Origin: Paraburkholderia eburnea
GTDB lineage: Bacteria; Pseudomonadota; Gammaproteobacteria; Burkholderiales; Burkholderiaceae
Assembly: GCF_002917095.1 (NCBI RefSeq)
Contig: NZ_PQGA01000014.1
Coordinates: 62,001 to 126,000, forward strand
Direction: 5' to 3'
Length of the DNA stretch: 64,000 bases
Shown: piece by piece, positions 26,993 to 37,083 of the stretch
Layout of the letters: each line of letters starts with the position of its first letter
How positions within the stretch are numbered: the first letter of the stretch is position 1
Notes under the pieces: model-generated
What the model was told of the DNA's origin: nothing
The model's database searches: none
What the model saw: the letters and a program-made list of their open reading frames with translations, nothing else
Made by a program: the position numbers and the translations under genes

Positions 26993-27919
26993 GTGCAGTT
27001 CGACGCTGAATGGCTGCTGCTCGCGCTCGCGCCCGTGTTTCTCGCCTGCATCGGCTGGGAGGTCTGGCATCTCGCCCGCACCCGTCCCGGCGCCGCGCTC
27101 TATAGCTGGCCCGACACGCTCTGCAACGCCGCCCTCGCGCTCATGCATCAAGGCGCCGACAAGCTCGCATGGCTCGTCGCGATTCCCGTTTATGCGTGGG
27201 TCTACCACCACTGGCGCATCGTCAACTGGCAGCCGGGCTGGGCCGCGTGGCTCACGCTTTTCGTCGCCCAGGACCTGCTCTACTACGTGTTTCACCGCGC
27301 GAGCCATCGCGTGCGCTGGCTGTGGGCCGCGCACGTCGTCCATCATTCGTCGGGACGCCTGAATCTTTCCACGGCGTTTCGCCAGAGCCTCATGTATCCC
27401 GTCGCCGGCATGTGGGTCTTCTGGATTCCGCTTGCCGTCCTTGGCTTTACGCCGATGCAGATCGTCGGCATCGTGCTCGTCAATCTCGCTTTCCAGTTTT
27501 TCGTGCACACGCAGGCAATCGGCAAGCTCGGCTGGCTCGAATACGTGATCAATACGCCTTCGATGCATCGCGTCCACCACGCGCGCAACGAGCGCTACAT
27601 CGACCGCAACTACGCGGGCGTGCTGGCGATCTGGGATCGCCTGTTCGGCAGTTATGTCGAGGAAGATGCGCACGAGCCGCCGGTGTACGGCATCGTCAAG
27701 CCGCTAGACAGCTACAACCCGCTCAAGGCGAGCTTTCACGAATGGATCGCGATGGCGCGCGACTGCGCGCGCATGACCGACTCGCGCACGCGGCTCGCGG
27801 CACTGTTCGCGCCGCCCGACTGGTGCGCGCGCCACGATGCGCTGGCCATGCAGCGAGCCACCGATTCTGCGGTGACGGAAAACAACACCGAGGGAGACCT
27901 CGGGTCGCGCAAGACCTGA
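26993..27919 (+). CDS. Sterol desaturase / fatty acid hydroxylase family membrane protein
   Basis: A di-iron membrane oxygenase-like protein, 308 residues with four or more hydrophobic helices. The histidine clusters are HRASH, HVVHHSSG and, further on, HRVHHARNERYIDRNYAG, matching the HxxxH/HxxHH pattern of the superfamily. It may hydroxylate or desaturate a lipid; the substrate cannot be told. The GTG start at 26993 is chosen because AGGAGG lies nine bases upstream, the best ribosome site in the area; the frame stays open 49 codons earlier without similarity. A GDSL lipoprotein gene follows 200 bases on. Confidence 0.85.
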   Translation: MQFDAEWLLLALAPVFLACIGWEVWHLARTRPGAALYSWPDTLCNAALALMHQGADKLAWLVAIPVYAWVYHHWRIVNWQPGWAAWLTLFVAQDLLYYVFHRASHRVRWLWAAHVVHHSSGRLNLSTAFRQSLMYPVAGMWVFWIPLAVLGFTPMQIVGIVLVNLAFQFFVHTQAIGKLGWLEYVINTPSMHRVHHARNERYIDRNYAGVLAIWDRLFGSYVEEDAHEPPVYGIVKPLDSYNPLKASFHEWIAMARDCARMTDSRTRLAALFAPPDWCARHDALAMQRATDSAVTENNTEGDLGSRKT

Positions 27920-27954
27920 GAGATTGCGTAGGCTGTTGGCCACAGCCCGGGGAT

Positions 27955-28020
27955 CCACGCAAACAACGATAGAAACAACAATAGCGACACGAAACAACGG
28001 CGCGAAACAACAGCGACACA
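27955..28020. repeat. A/C-rich imperfect direct repeats upstream of the GDSL lipoprotein gene
   Basis: CGAAACAAC and AGCGACAC each occur twice in a stretch almost free of T. The segment would be an unstructured, A/C-rich leader if transcribed. Confidence 0.5.
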
Positions 28021-28118
28021 AGGCCGGCGTCGCGAAGCAGTCTGCATCGGCCAGGCATGGCAACAAGGCAGTGGCAACAGTGGCAAGACCCGCCACACAC
28101 AGAGGAGATGAAGTGAAT

Positions 28119-29498
28119 ATGAAGCACCAGGCACCGAGACACCGTACGATGCTGCGCATCACCCAGATCGCCCTCGCGAGCGCGGCTTTCGCGCTCCTCG
28201 CCGCATGCGGCGGCGGCGGTAGCGGCGACAACAATGCGAGCACCCCGCCGCCGTCGGGCACCAAACTGCAAGTGGTGGCATTCGGCACGAGCCTGTCGGA
28301 CGCGGGCACCTATTCCGAGCAGATCACGCCGGGCTTCGGCGGCGGCCGCTTCACGACCAACCCGGGCGAAGTCTGGGCGCAGAAGGTCTCCGAATACTTC
28401 GGCAATACGCTCAGCCCCGCCTTCGAAGGCGGCTTCGGCCTGCCGCTGACGGCCACCGGCGGTCTCGACTACGCCCAGGGCGGCGCGCTCGTCGCGACCG
28501 GCGGCGTGAGCAACACCAGCGCCGCGATTCCGGCGGCCAGCCAGCAGCCGGTCACCTGGCAGCTTCAGCAGTACCTGGCGCAGCACGGCAGCTTCAACGC
28601 GAACCAGCTCGTGCTCGTCGAAGGCGGCGCGAACGAAATCCTCGGCCTCGTGGACAACAATGCGGCGGGTCTGACGGCCTTCGGCACGGCGCTCGCGGCC
28701 AGCAGCTTCGCGTCGCTCTCCACCAACACCACGGTGCAGCAGACCATCGTGACGGGGCTGGTCCAGCAAGGCTTCACGGCGGCACAAGCCCAGGCGCTGT
28801 TCCCGGCGGCCCTGCTGCTCCAGGTGATCCAGTCGGATACCAACGCGAGCACCGACTTCGCCTCGATCATGCCGATCCTCACCGCGGCAGGCGAACTGGC
28901 CAACCTCGTCAACACGCAGATCGCGGGCTCGCCGAAGGTGGCCGTCGTGACCGTGCCCGACATCGGCCAGACGCCGGCCGCGCTCGCCGTCGATGCAGCC
29001 GCGAAGGCCACGCCGGGTTCCACGGGCGCGCCCGACCAGGCGCTGTCGCTCATCACGGCGGCGTACAACCTGACGCTGATCCAGGGCCTCTCGACCTCGA
29101 TCGCCGCGAAGAAGGTGGTGCTCGTCGATACGTTCTCGTGGCTCGACCAGTCGATCGCGAACGCAGCGAGCCTCGGCTTCAGCGTGACGAACACGGCGAC
29201 GGCCTGCAACCTGACGCAGATGCAGCAAAACGCGACCAACTACGCGCTGGCCAATCCGTCCGTGCTGGGCCTGCCGTCCGGCACCCCCCAGACGGTCATC
29301 AATGCCGCCGCAGCCGTGTATGGCTCGCAGTTCGCATCGTCGCTGTTCTGCTCGCCGCAGACGCTGGTGGCCGCCAATGCGCCCACGACCTACATGTTCG
29401 CGGATCTGGTTCACCCGACCACGGAACTGCATGCGCAGTTCGCCTCGTACGTCGAGACGCAACTGGCCGCAGCGGGTATCGGCAAGGCACCGCAATAA
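28119..29498 (+). CDS. GDSL/SGNH-type lipoprotein esterase (COG3240-like)
   Basis: A surface or periplasmic lipid-anchored hydrolase of 459 residues. The leader ends LLAACGGGG, a lipobox with Cys as acylation site. SGNH blocks are visible: block I as AFGTSLSDAG (Ser in the GTSLSD version of GDS), block III GGANE, and block V DLVHPT with the catalytic Asp and His near residue 435. This is the lecithinase/esterase type COG3240, though there is no autotransporter barrel. AGGAG at 28103-28107 fits GTG at 28113 slightly better than ATG at 28119, adding two residues. A terminator follows. Confidence 0.83.
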   Translation: MKHQAPRHRTMLRITQIALASAAFALLAACGGGGSGDNNASTPPPSGTKLQVVAFGTSLSDAGTYSEQITPGFGGGRFTTNPGEVWAQKVSEYFGNTLSPAFEGGFGLPLTATGGLDYAQGGALVATGGVSNTSAAIPAASQQPVTWQLQQYLAQHGSFNANQLVLVEGGANEILGLVDNNAAGLTAFGTALAASSFASLSTNTTVQQTIVTGLVQQGFTAAQAQALFPAALLLQVIQSDTNASTDFASIMPILTAAGELANLVNTQIAGSPKVAVVTVPDIGQTPAALAVDAAAKATPGSTGAPDQALSLITAAYNLTLIQGLSTSIAAKKVVLVDTFSWLDQSIANAASLGFSVTNTATACNLTQMQQNATNYALANPSVLGLPSGTPQTVINAAAAVYGSQFASSLFCSPQTLVAANAPTTYMFADLVHPTTELHAQFASYVETQLAAAGIGKAPQ

Positions 29499-29510
29499 CC
29501 CTGCGCAAAG

Positions 29511-29551
29511 CAAAACACCCCACGCGCCTCGCGGCCGTGGGGTGTTTTTTA
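29511..29551. terminator. Bidirectional terminator between the lipoprotein gene and sua5
   Basis: ACACCCCACG (29515-29524) pairs with CGTGGGGTGT (29536-29545), with AAAA before and T-run after. Confidence 0.9.
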
Positions 29552-29608
29552 TTTCAGGCCGAAGAATCGGCAGAACCGCGTGTCAGAAGTGCGGCGCAAA
29601 ACCGCGCG

Positions 29609-30652
29609 TCAGTCCTGCTGTTGCTCGAACGCCGCCGCCGCGCGACCGAGCCGGTCGTTCACGGCGATCCACTCGATGGTTTCGGGCAGTTTCTCGATGA
29701 GGATGCGCGAAACATTCGCGCGATCGAGCGCGCGCAGCAGGCTGTAAAGCTCGCGCGCATAGACCTGCGGCTCTTCCGGCGCGGCCACGAAATGCACGTT
29801 CGGCGCACTCGCCCACGCCTGCGCGCGCGAGACCCGCGCCACCAGCGCGACGGTTTCCCCCGCGTCGCGCGCGGCGCCAAGCAGCGGCTCCAGCGACTCG
29901 AACGGCAGCAGCGCGAGCGGCGTGCGCGGCGCATAGTGCGCCTTGAGCGTGCCCGAGGCGCGCGGCGCCGTGGCGTCCGAGCCGTCGGGCAGACGCGGCG
30001 CCTCGCCCAGCACGCGCGCGATGTCGTGCGGACTCACGTGGCCGGGACGCAGCAGCGCCGGGAAGCCGCGCGAGAGATCGAGAATCGTCGATTCGATGCC
30101 GACGTCGCACGCGCCGCCGTCGAGCACATGCACGGCGGCGCCGAACTCATCGCGAACGTGCTGCGCCGTGGTCGGGCTGACATGGCCGAAGCGGTTCGCC
30201 GACGGCGCCGCGACGCCGCCATGACCGCCGCGCCGCTGCGAAAACGCCGCGAGCAGCCGCTGCGCGACCGGATGCGACGGGCAGCGCAGGCCGACCGAAT
30301 CCTGACCGCCGCTCACCGCATCGGGAATACGCGCGTGGCGCTTGACGATCAGCGTGAGCGGGCCGGGCCAGAAGGCATCGACGAGTTTTTGCGCCGCTTG
30401 CGGCCATTCGGCGGCCCAGTACGTCGGGTCGCCACCCGGCGGCAGATGCACGATCACCGGATGGTTGGCCGGCCGGCCCTTGGCGGCATAGATGCGCGCG
30501 ACGGCGTCGGGCGACGCCGCATCGCCGCCGAGGCCGTAGACGGTCTCGGTGGGAAACGCGACCAGTTCGCCCGCGTCGAGCAAGGCGGCGGCCTGCTCGA
30601 TGTCGGCGTCGGTCGGAGGTTCGCCCGCGAGCGCGCTCTGCTGATCAGACAT
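29609..30652 (-). CDS. tsaC: L-threonylcarbamoyladenylate synthase, Sua5 type
   Basis: Makes threonylcarbamoyl-AMP from threonine, bicarbonate and ATP for the t6A37 modification of tRNAs reading ANN codons. It has 347 residues, the long Sua5 form with a YrdC domain and a C-terminal Sua5 domain. The YrdC signatures VAFPTETVYGLGGDA, KGRPANHPVIVH, PGPLTLIVKR and APSANRFGHVSPTTAQHV are present, and a linker reading SGTLKAHYAPRTPL leads to the second domain. It starts 14 bases after the purK stop, making it the last gene of the purine operon. Confidence 0.94.
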   Translation of the reverse strand: MSDQQSALAGEPPTDADIEQAAALLDAGELVAFPTETVYGLGGDAASPDAVARIYAAKGRPANHPVIVHLPPGGDPTYWAAEWPQAAQKLVDAFWPGPLTLIVKRHARIPDAVSGGQDSVGLRCPSHPVAQRLLAAFSQRRGGHGGVAAPSANRFGHVSPTTAQHVRDEFGAAVHVLDGGACDVGIESTILDLSRGFPALLRPGHVSPHDIARVLGEAPRLPDGSDATAPRASGTLKAHYAPRTPLALLPFESLEPLLGAARDAGETVALVARVSRAQAWASAPNVHFVAAPEEPQVYARELYSLLRALDRANVSRILIEKLPETIEWIAVNDRLGRAAAAFEQQQD

Positions 30653-30666
30653 GGTGCGATCCAGGC

Positions 30667-31884
30667 TCAGTTCGGGACGATGTGCAGCAGGCGCGCGCAA
30701 TCGCGTGCGGCCGTGCGCGCTTCGTCGAGCGTGGGCGCCGTGAAGTTCACGTGGCCCATCTTGCGGCCAGGGCGCGCGTCTTCCTTGCCGTACAGATGCA
30801 GGCGTGCAGCCGGCATCGCCGCGACCTGATCCCACGGCGGCGTGATCGGCGCGGCGCCCTTGTGGGCCTTCGCTTCGCCCGCGCCTGCCGGGAACCACAC
30901 GTCGCCGAGGATGTTGAGCATCACGGCCGGCGAGTGCTGGCGCGTGTCGCCCAGCGGCATGCCCGTCATCGCGCGCACCTGTTGCTCGAACTGGCTCGTG
31001 GCGCACGCATCGGTCGTGTAATGACCCGAGTTGTGCGGACGCGGCGCCATTTCATTGGCGACCATCGAACCGTCTTCGAGGATGAAGAACTCCACGCACA
31101 GCACGCCCACGTAGCCGAGCTTCGCGGCGATCTGCAGCGCGGCCTGCTGGGCCTGCTGCACGAGCGCCGCGCTCGCGTCGGGCGCGGGCACGATGGTGTG
31201 CGAGAGCACGCCGTTGCGGTGCGTGTTCTGCGCGAGCGGGTACACCACCGCCGCGCCGTTCGCGCCGCGCGCGATCAGCGCGCTCACTTCGAACTTGAGC
31301 GGCAGGCGCTTTTCGAGCACGCAGGGCACGCCGCCGAGCGACGCATGCGCCTCGCGCACTTCTTCGGCGTTGGTCACGCGGATCTGGCCTTTGCCGTCGT
31401 AGCCCATGCGCGCGGTCTTGAGAATGCCGGGCAGCACCTCCACGAGCGTCTTGTCGTCGATGGCGGCCAGCGCCTGCGACGATTCGATCACCACATGCGG
31501 CGCGACCGGCACGCCCGCCGCCGCGATAAAGCGCTTTTCGGCGATGCGGTCCTGCGCGACGGCCACGCATCGGCCGGCGGGACTCACGAAAGTGGATTTG
31601 GCGAGCGCGTCGAGGCTCGCGGCAGGCACGTTCTCGAATTCCGTCGAGATGGCCGCGCACAGGCGCGCGAGTTCGGTGAGCCCGGCTTCGTCGTCGTAGG
31701 CGGCGCAAATGTGGCGGTCGGCCACGGCGCCCGCAGGGCTGGTCGCGTCGGGATCGAGCACGGCGACGCGATAGCCCATCGCCTGAGCGGCAAAGCAGAA
31801 CATGCGGCCGAGCTGGCCGCCACCCACCATGCCAAGCCAGGCGCCGGGCAGGATCGGTGAAACCGGAGAATTGTCAGGAGTCAT
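30667..31884 (-). CDS. purK: N5-carboxyaminoimidazole ribonucleotide synthase
   Basis: Converts aminoimidazole ribonucleotide, ATP and bicarbonate to N5-CAIR in purine synthesis. It has 405 residues. The N-terminal GMVGGGQLGRMF and the ATP-grasp core (ISTEFENVPAASL, KTARMGYDGKGQ, VEFFILEDGSMVANEMAPRPHNSGHYT) are typical. The order purC-purE-purK places the substrate supplier next to its partner mutase PurE, 130 bases upstream. Confidence 0.96.
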   Translation of the reverse strand: MTPDNSPVSPILPGAWLGMVGGGQLGRMFCFAAQAMGYRVAVLDPDATSPAGAVADRHICAAYDDEAGLTELARLCAAISTEFENVPAASLDALAKSTFVSPAGRCVAVAQDRIAEKRFIAAAGVPVAPHVVIESSQALAAIDDKTLVEVLPGILKTARMGYDGKGQIRVTNAEEVREAHASLGGVPCVLEKRLPLKFEVSALIARGANGAAVVYPLAQNTHRNGVLSHTIVPAPDASAALVQQAQQAALQIAAKLGYVGVLCVEFFILEDGSMVANEMAPRPHNSGHYTTDACATSQFEQQVRAMTGMPLGDTRQHSPAVMLNILGDVWFPAGAGEAKAHKGAAPITPPWDQVAAMPAARLHLYGKEDARPGRKMGHVNFTAPTLDEARTAARDCARLLHIVPN

Positions 31885-32014
31885 CTTCGTGGTCGGTCGC
31901 GGCTGGCCGCGGCGCGTGGGGGTACGTCGCGCGGACCAGACCGGGGTTTAACGTCGACGGGGCGCGCGCATTACGCTACGCGCAGTTGCGCGGCGCCCGC
32001 ACCGACGGGGGCGC

Positions 32015-32545
<531 letters not shown>

Positions 32546-32586
32546 TGTGCTTCCTTCTTCCCTCTAATGACTTTACGCAAGCCGCT

Positions 32587-33477
32587 TTACGCGAGCTTCT
32601 GGCCGGTCAGGCGCTCGAGCGCTTCCTGATACTTGGCCGAGGTCTTCTCGATCACTTCGTCGGGCAGCTTCGGCGCCGGCGGCTCTTTCTTCCAGTCCTG
32701 GGTTTCGAGCCAGTCGCGCACGAACTGCTTGTCGAACGACGGCGGATTCGAGCCCACCTGGTACTGGTCTGCCGGCCAGAAACGCGACGAGTCGGCGGTC
32801 AGCGCCTCGTCCATCAGATAAAGCTGGCCGTGGTTGTCCAGACCGAATTCGAACTTGGTGTCGGCGATGATGATGCCGCGCGTGGCCGCGTAGTCGGCCG
32901 CTTCCTTGTACAGCTTGATCGAGATTTCCTTGATCGTGCGCGAGAGTTCGGTGCCGATGCGGCGCTCCATCTCGTCGTACGTGATGTTCTCGTCGTGGTG
33001 GCCCATTTCGGCCTTCGCTGCGGGGGTGAAGATCGGCTCGGGCAGCTTCTGCGCGTTCTGCAGGCCTTCGGGCAGCTCGACGCCGCACACCGCGCCCGTC
33101 GCCTGATAGTCCTTCCAGCCGCTGCCGGCCAGATAACCGCGCACCACGGCTTCGACGAGGATCGGCTCAAGGCGCTTCACCACGACGGCGCGGCCCTTGA
33201 CCTGCTCGACTTCGTCGGTGGCCACGACGCTTTCCGGCGCCACGCCCGTCAGGTGGTTCGGCACGACATGCTTGAGCTTTTCGAACCAGAAATCGGCCAT
33301 CTGGTTGAGCACCTCGCCCTTGCGCGGAATCGGCTCGCCCATGATCACGTCGAACGCCGAGAGGCGGTCGGTCGTGACGATCAGCAGCTTGTCGGTGCCC
33401 ACGGCATAGTTGTCGCGGACCTTGCCGCGGCCGAGAAGCGGCAGCGAGCGGAGCGTGGATTCGTAGAGGGTAGACAT
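32587..33477 (-). CDS. purC: SAICAR synthase
   Basis: Joins CAIR and aspartate to form SAICAR, 296 residues, in the longer fungal-like/proteobacterial form rather than the 237-residue E. coli length. Recognised by GRGKVRDNYAV, TDRLSAFDVIMGEPIPRKG, EAVVRGYLAGSGWKDY and FEFGLDNHGQLYLMDE. First gene of the purC-purE-purK-tsaC unit. No purine riboswitch or obvious PurR box is visible upstream. Confidence 0.96.
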   Translation of the reverse strand: MSTLYESTLRSLPLLGRGKVRDNYAVGTDKLLIVTTDRLSAFDVIMGEPIPRKGEVLNQMADFWFEKLKHVVPNHLTGVAPESVVATDEVEQVKGRAVVVKRLEPILVEAVVRGYLAGSGWKDYQATGAVCGVELPEGLQNAQKLPEPIFTPAAKAEMGHHDENITYDEMERRIGTELSRTIKEISIKLYKEAADYAATRGIIIADTKFEFGLDNHGQLYLMDEALTADSSRFWPADQYQVGSNPPSFDKQFVRDWLETQDWKKEPPAPKLPDEVIEKTSAKYQEALERLTGQKLA

Positions 33478-33721
33478 CGTCGTGATTCGCTAAAAAGACA
33501 GTTCGAGGACTATCGAAACAGAAGGCGGAACCCCGGCCTTCGATCAAAGCCGAAGGCGGAATTCTGAAGGTATTGCGAGGGTAAACCAAAAAGCGGCCCA
33601 AAAGCAGCCCAAAAGCACATCGCCGTCCCCCGAAACTGGCGGAAACGGCGACGTTTTTGTCTCGCCGCGGCGCACGTCCAACTTCCCATGCTCCCGCGGA
33701 TCAAGCCAGTTTAAACCGAAC

Positions 33722-34786
33722 TTAGCGCACGATCTGCGCGAGTTCGCCCGACTTGTACTTTTCGGCGATCTTGTCGAGCGAAACCGGCTTGATCTTGCCA
33801 GCCTGGCCTTCGCAACCGAACGCGAGGAAGCGGTCCACGCAAACCTTCTTCGCGGCTTCGCGAGCGGGCTTCAGGTAGTCGCGCGGGTCGAACTTCGACG
33901 GGTTTTCGTACATATAGCGACGGATCGCGCCCGTGATCGCCAAACGCAGGTCGGTGTCGATATTGATCTTGCGCACGCCATGACGAATGCCTTCCTGGAT
34001 CTCCTCCACCGGCACGCCGTACGTTTCCTTCATATCGCCGCCGAATTCGCGGATTTCGGCCAGCAGTTCCTGCGGCACCGACGACGAACCGTGCATGACC
34101 AGGTGCGTGTTCGGAATGCGCGCGTGGATTTCCTTGATGCGCTGGATCGACAGGATGTCGCCCGTGGGCTTCTTGGAAAACTTGTAGGCGCCGTGCGAAG
34201 TGCCGATCGCGATCGCCAGCGCGTCGCACTGGGTCAGCTTCACGAAATCGGCGGCCTGCTCCGGGTCCGTCAGGAGCTGTTCGCGCGTCATGGTGCCTTC
34301 CGCGCCGTGACCGTCTTCCTTGTCGCCCTTCATGGTTTCCAGCGAACCGAGCACGCCCAGTTCCGCTTCGACCGTGACGCCGATCGAGTGCGCCATTTCC
34401 ACGACCTTGCGCGATACGTCGACGTTGTACTCGTACGATGCGACCGTCTTGCCGTCGGCTTCAAGCGAGCCGTCCATCATCACGCTGGTGAAACCGCTGC
34501 GGATCGCGGCCATGCAGACTGCCGGCGACTGGCCGTGATCCTGGTGCATCACGACCGGAATGTGCGGGTACGACTCGACCGCCGCTTCGATCAGGTGGCG
34601 CAGGAACGGCTCGCCCGCGTACTTACGCGCGCCGGCCGAGGCCTGCATGATCACGGGCGAGCCGACCTGGCTGGCCGCTTCCATGATCGCCTGAACCTGT
34701 TCGAGGTTGTTCACGTTGAACGCGGGCAGACCGTAGCCGTTTTCGGCCGCGTGGTCGAGCAGTTGACGCATTGAAACGAGAGGCAT
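33722..34786 (-). CDS. fba: Fructose-bisphosphate aldolase, class II
   Basis: Zinc-dependent aldolase of glycolysis and the Calvin cycle, 354 residues, class IIB/CbbA-like. The Zn-ligand motif VVMHQDHGQSP, the EAELG glutamate ligand and GTSHGAYK histidine region are all present. The start at 34786 has a purine-rich AAGGAGT site seven to ten bases before the ATG. It belongs to the glycolytic block fba-pyk-pgk on the minus strand, although a 383-bp gap separates it from pyk. Confidence 0.96.
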   Translation of the reverse strand: MPLVSMRQLLDHAAENGYGLPAFNVNNLEQVQAIMEAASQVGSPVIMQASAGARKYAGEPFLRHLIEAAVESYPHIPVVMHQDHGQSPAVCMAAIRSGFTSVMMDGSLEADGKTVASYEYNVDVSRKVVEMAHSIGVTVEAELGVLGSLETMKGDKEDGHGAEGTMTREQLLTDPEQAADFVKLTQCDALAIAIGTSHGAYKFSKKPTGDILSIQRIKEIHARIPNTHLVMHGSSSVPQELLAEIREFGGDMKETYGVPVEEIQEGIRHGVRKINIDTDLRLAITGAIRRYMYENPSKFDPRDYLKPAREAAKKVCVDRFLAFGCEGQAGKIKPVSLDKIAEKYKSGELAQIVR

Positions 34787-35169
34787 TGTTGCTACTCCTT
34801 TGATTTGAAACGAATTGCTTCGTGCCGCCGGCCGTCTTGCGCAGCCGGTCGAGGGCGGCCTGGCAGCCGCCTCCCGCGTGCTCGTCGCGGGCTCAATGGC
34901 GTGATTTTATCGCGAAGCGACTGCAATTCCCGCGCCGAAACGCGTAACTGGCATGAAATTGGCGTATCGGAACGTCAGTTCCGCGAGAAGATGCAAAAAG
35001 GATTGACAGCCTGCGCGTGAATTGACCTGCGCAGATGCCGGAACTGCGGGGATTTGCCTCGATTTCACTGCGATTATGCAGACATCTAGCACCGATCTGG
35101 CGCCGATCTGATACCAATGTGATACCAGTCGGCGCCCGTGGTGTTTTACTGCGGAGTTACCGCACCCGG
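34787..35169. other. 383-bp region between pyk and fba
   Basis: No gene. It should carry the fba promoter (an AT patch CGATAAAATCACG on the minus strand near 34900-34912). Short direct repeats occur: GATTGACAGCCTGCGCG with AATTGACCTGCGCAG at about 35003-35034, and TGATACCA twice at about 35108-35126. No terminator with a U-run was found after pyk. Confidence 0.45.
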
Positions 35170-36606
35170 TTACAGCACATCGCCAACACGCACGATCTTC
35201 AGCGTGTTGGTGCCGCCGGGCTGGCCCATCGGCTCGCCGACGGTCAGCACGACCATATCGCCGCGCGCCGCGTAGCCCTTGCTCACCACCACTTCGATCG
35301 CTTGCTGGAGCGCCGTGTCGCGGTCGCTGCTGGTGTCCAGATGCAGCGGCGTGACATTGCGGTACAGCGACATCGCGCGCTCGCTGGCTTCGCGCGGCGT
35401 GAGCGCGAAGATCGGCACATGGGTCCAGTGACGCGACATCCACAGCGCGGTCGAGCCCGATTCCGTCAGCGCGACGATGGCCTTGGCGCCCAGATGGTAG
35501 GCCGTGAACAGCGCGCCCATGGCGATCGACTGGTCGATGCGCGTGAAGGTGCGGTCGAGGAAGTCCTTATCCAGCTCGGATTGTTCCGACTTTTCGGCTT
35601 CCAGGCAGATCGCGGCCATCGCCTCGATGGTTTGCACCGGATACTTGCCCGCCGCCGATTCGGCCGACAGCATCACGGCGTCGGTGCCGTCGAGCACCGC
35701 GTTGGCGACGTCCGACACTTCGGCGCGCGTGGGCACCGGCGCGTGGATCATCGACTCCATCATCTGCGTGGCCGTGATGACGAGCTTGTTCGACTCGCGC
35801 GCCATGCGGATCATGCGCTTTTGCAGCGCGGGCACCGCCGCGTTGCCCACTTCGACGGCCAGGTCGCCGCGCGCGACCATGATGCCGTCCGACGAATCGA
35901 GAATTTCCTGCAGCGCCGGGATGGCCTCGGCGCGCTCGATCTTGGCGATCATCTTCGGCTTGATGCCGTAGGGCGCGCCCGCGATGTTGGCGAGCTGGCG
36001 CGCCATTTCCATGTCGGTGGCGTTCTTCGGGAACGACACGGCCACGAAGTCCACGCCGATGGACATGGCCGTGCGGATGTCCTCCATGTCCTTCGCGGTC
36101 AGCGCCGGCGCGGTGAGGCCGCCGCCCTGGCGGTTGATGCCCTTGTTGTTGGACAGTTCGCCGCCGACCTTCACGACCGTGTGAATCTCGCTGCCGATCA
36201 CGCGCGAGACGTCGAGCACGATCAGGCCGTCGTTGAGCAGCAGCACGTCGCCGGGCCTGAGGTCGCGCGGCAGGTCCTTGTAGTCGAGGCCGACGCGCTC
36301 GTCGTTGCCGAGTTCGCATTCGGCGTCGAGGATGAAGGGCTGGCCCGGTTCGAGCAGCGTCTTGCCGTTCTCGAACTTGCCGACGCGGATCTTCGGGCCT
36401 TGCAGATCGGCCATGATCGCGACTTCGCGGCCGGCCTGACGGGCGCACTCCCGCACAATTTCGGCACGCTGACGGTGATCGTCGGCGGTGCCGTGCGAGA
36501 AGTTGAGGCGCACCACGTCCAATCCTGCGCGGATCATTTTCAGCAGGACGTCCGGCGTGCTGGAAGCCGGACCGATGGTGGCGACAATCTTGGTGGCGCG
36601 ATGCAT
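35170..36606 (-). CDS. pyk: Pyruvate kinase
   Basis: Converts phosphoenolpyruvate and ADP to pyruvate and ATP, 478 residues. MHRATKIVATIGPASS opens the barrel; NFSHG, the active-site MVARGDLAVEVG and the K-x-E motif MIAKIERAEAIPAL are present. ATG at 36606 has a strong GAGGAG six bases upstream. The reading frame stays open for 159 more codons back to the pgk stop; that part is low-complexity and is described separately. Confidence 0.95.
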   Translation of the reverse strand: MHRATKIVATIGPASSTPDVLLKMIRAGLDVVRLNFSHGTADDHRQRAEIVRECARQAGREVAIMADLQGPKIRVGKFENGKTLLEPGQPFILDAECELGNDERVGLDYKDLPRDLRPGDVLLLNDGLIVLDVSRVIGSEIHTVVKVGGELSNNKGINRQGGGLTAPALTAKDMEDIRTAMSIGVDFVAVSFPKNATDMEMARQLANIAGAPYGIKPKMIAKIERAEAIPALQEILDSSDGIMVARGDLAVEVGNAAVPALQKRMIRMARESNKLVITATQMMESMIHAPVPTRAEVSDVANAVLDGTDAVMLSAESAAGKYPVQTIEAMAAICLEAEKSEQSELDKDFLDRTFTRIDQSIAMGALFTAYHLGAKAIVALTESGSTALWMSRHWTHVPIFALTPREASERAMSLYRNVTPLHLDTSSDRDTALQQAIEVVVSKGYAARGDMVVLTVGEPMGQPGGTNTLKIVRVGDVL

Positions 36607-37083
36607 GAGTCTCCTCGTCTGGATAGGATCGCTGGGAAAACCGTTACTGCGAGAAGTGCTGGCCGGCTGCGCTGCGGAGGCAACGTGGCCGTGACGCGCA
36701 CCGGTCAAACCCGGCGTCGCTTTCTTGGACGGCGCCGCGGCGGTCGTGACAACCGGAGCGGCGTTACTTTGATTCGTTTCTGCCGACGAAGCTGCGGCTG
36801 CGGGCGTGGCTGTGCGCCCTTCAGCAATGGCTTGCGGCGTCGCCGTTGTCGCGAGCGATTCAGCGGTCGCGGCGCCAGACGGCGTCAATCCGGTTAGGTC
36901 GGCTGCTGGCAGCGCTTCTGCCACGGCAGCGGGCGTCGCGCCCGCCCGCGCCGTGCCTGAAGCGGCTGGCCGGGGCGCTGCGCGCCCCTTCTGTTGCGCG
37001 GCGGCCCCGGCTGCGGCGCGCTTTTGCGCGCTCGCACGAGGAAGCTTGTTGGTGGCCTTCCCGGCCGGGGCGCGCGGCGCCAC
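36607..37083 (-). other. In-frame low-complexity stretch between pgk and pyk
   Basis: Directly after the pgk stop codon a GTG (37083) opens 159 codons in frame with pyk without a stop. The peptide is rich in Ala, Thr, Pro and Lys (GKATNKLPRASAQKR near its start, then Ala/Thr runs). It has no recognisable domain. Either it is an untranslated leader that happens to be open, an optional N-terminal extension of pyruvate kinase, or a remnant. The strong ribosome site before MHRATK argues that most pyruvate kinase starts there. Confidence 0.5.

Noticed and set aside
24995..27673. An 892-codon antisense frame over dacB and the desaturase-like gene
   Set aside because: It spans two well-supported plus-strand genes and is Arg/Ala/His low-complexity sequence.
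33618..33656. A hairpin with T-run between purC and fba on the plus strand
   Set aside because: The T-run is on the strand with no gene, so it would not end either minus-strand unit; left unassigned.
32546..33721. A riboswitch or PurR box before the purine genes
   Set aside because: No aptamer-like fold or recognisable palindrome was found upstream of purC or purE.
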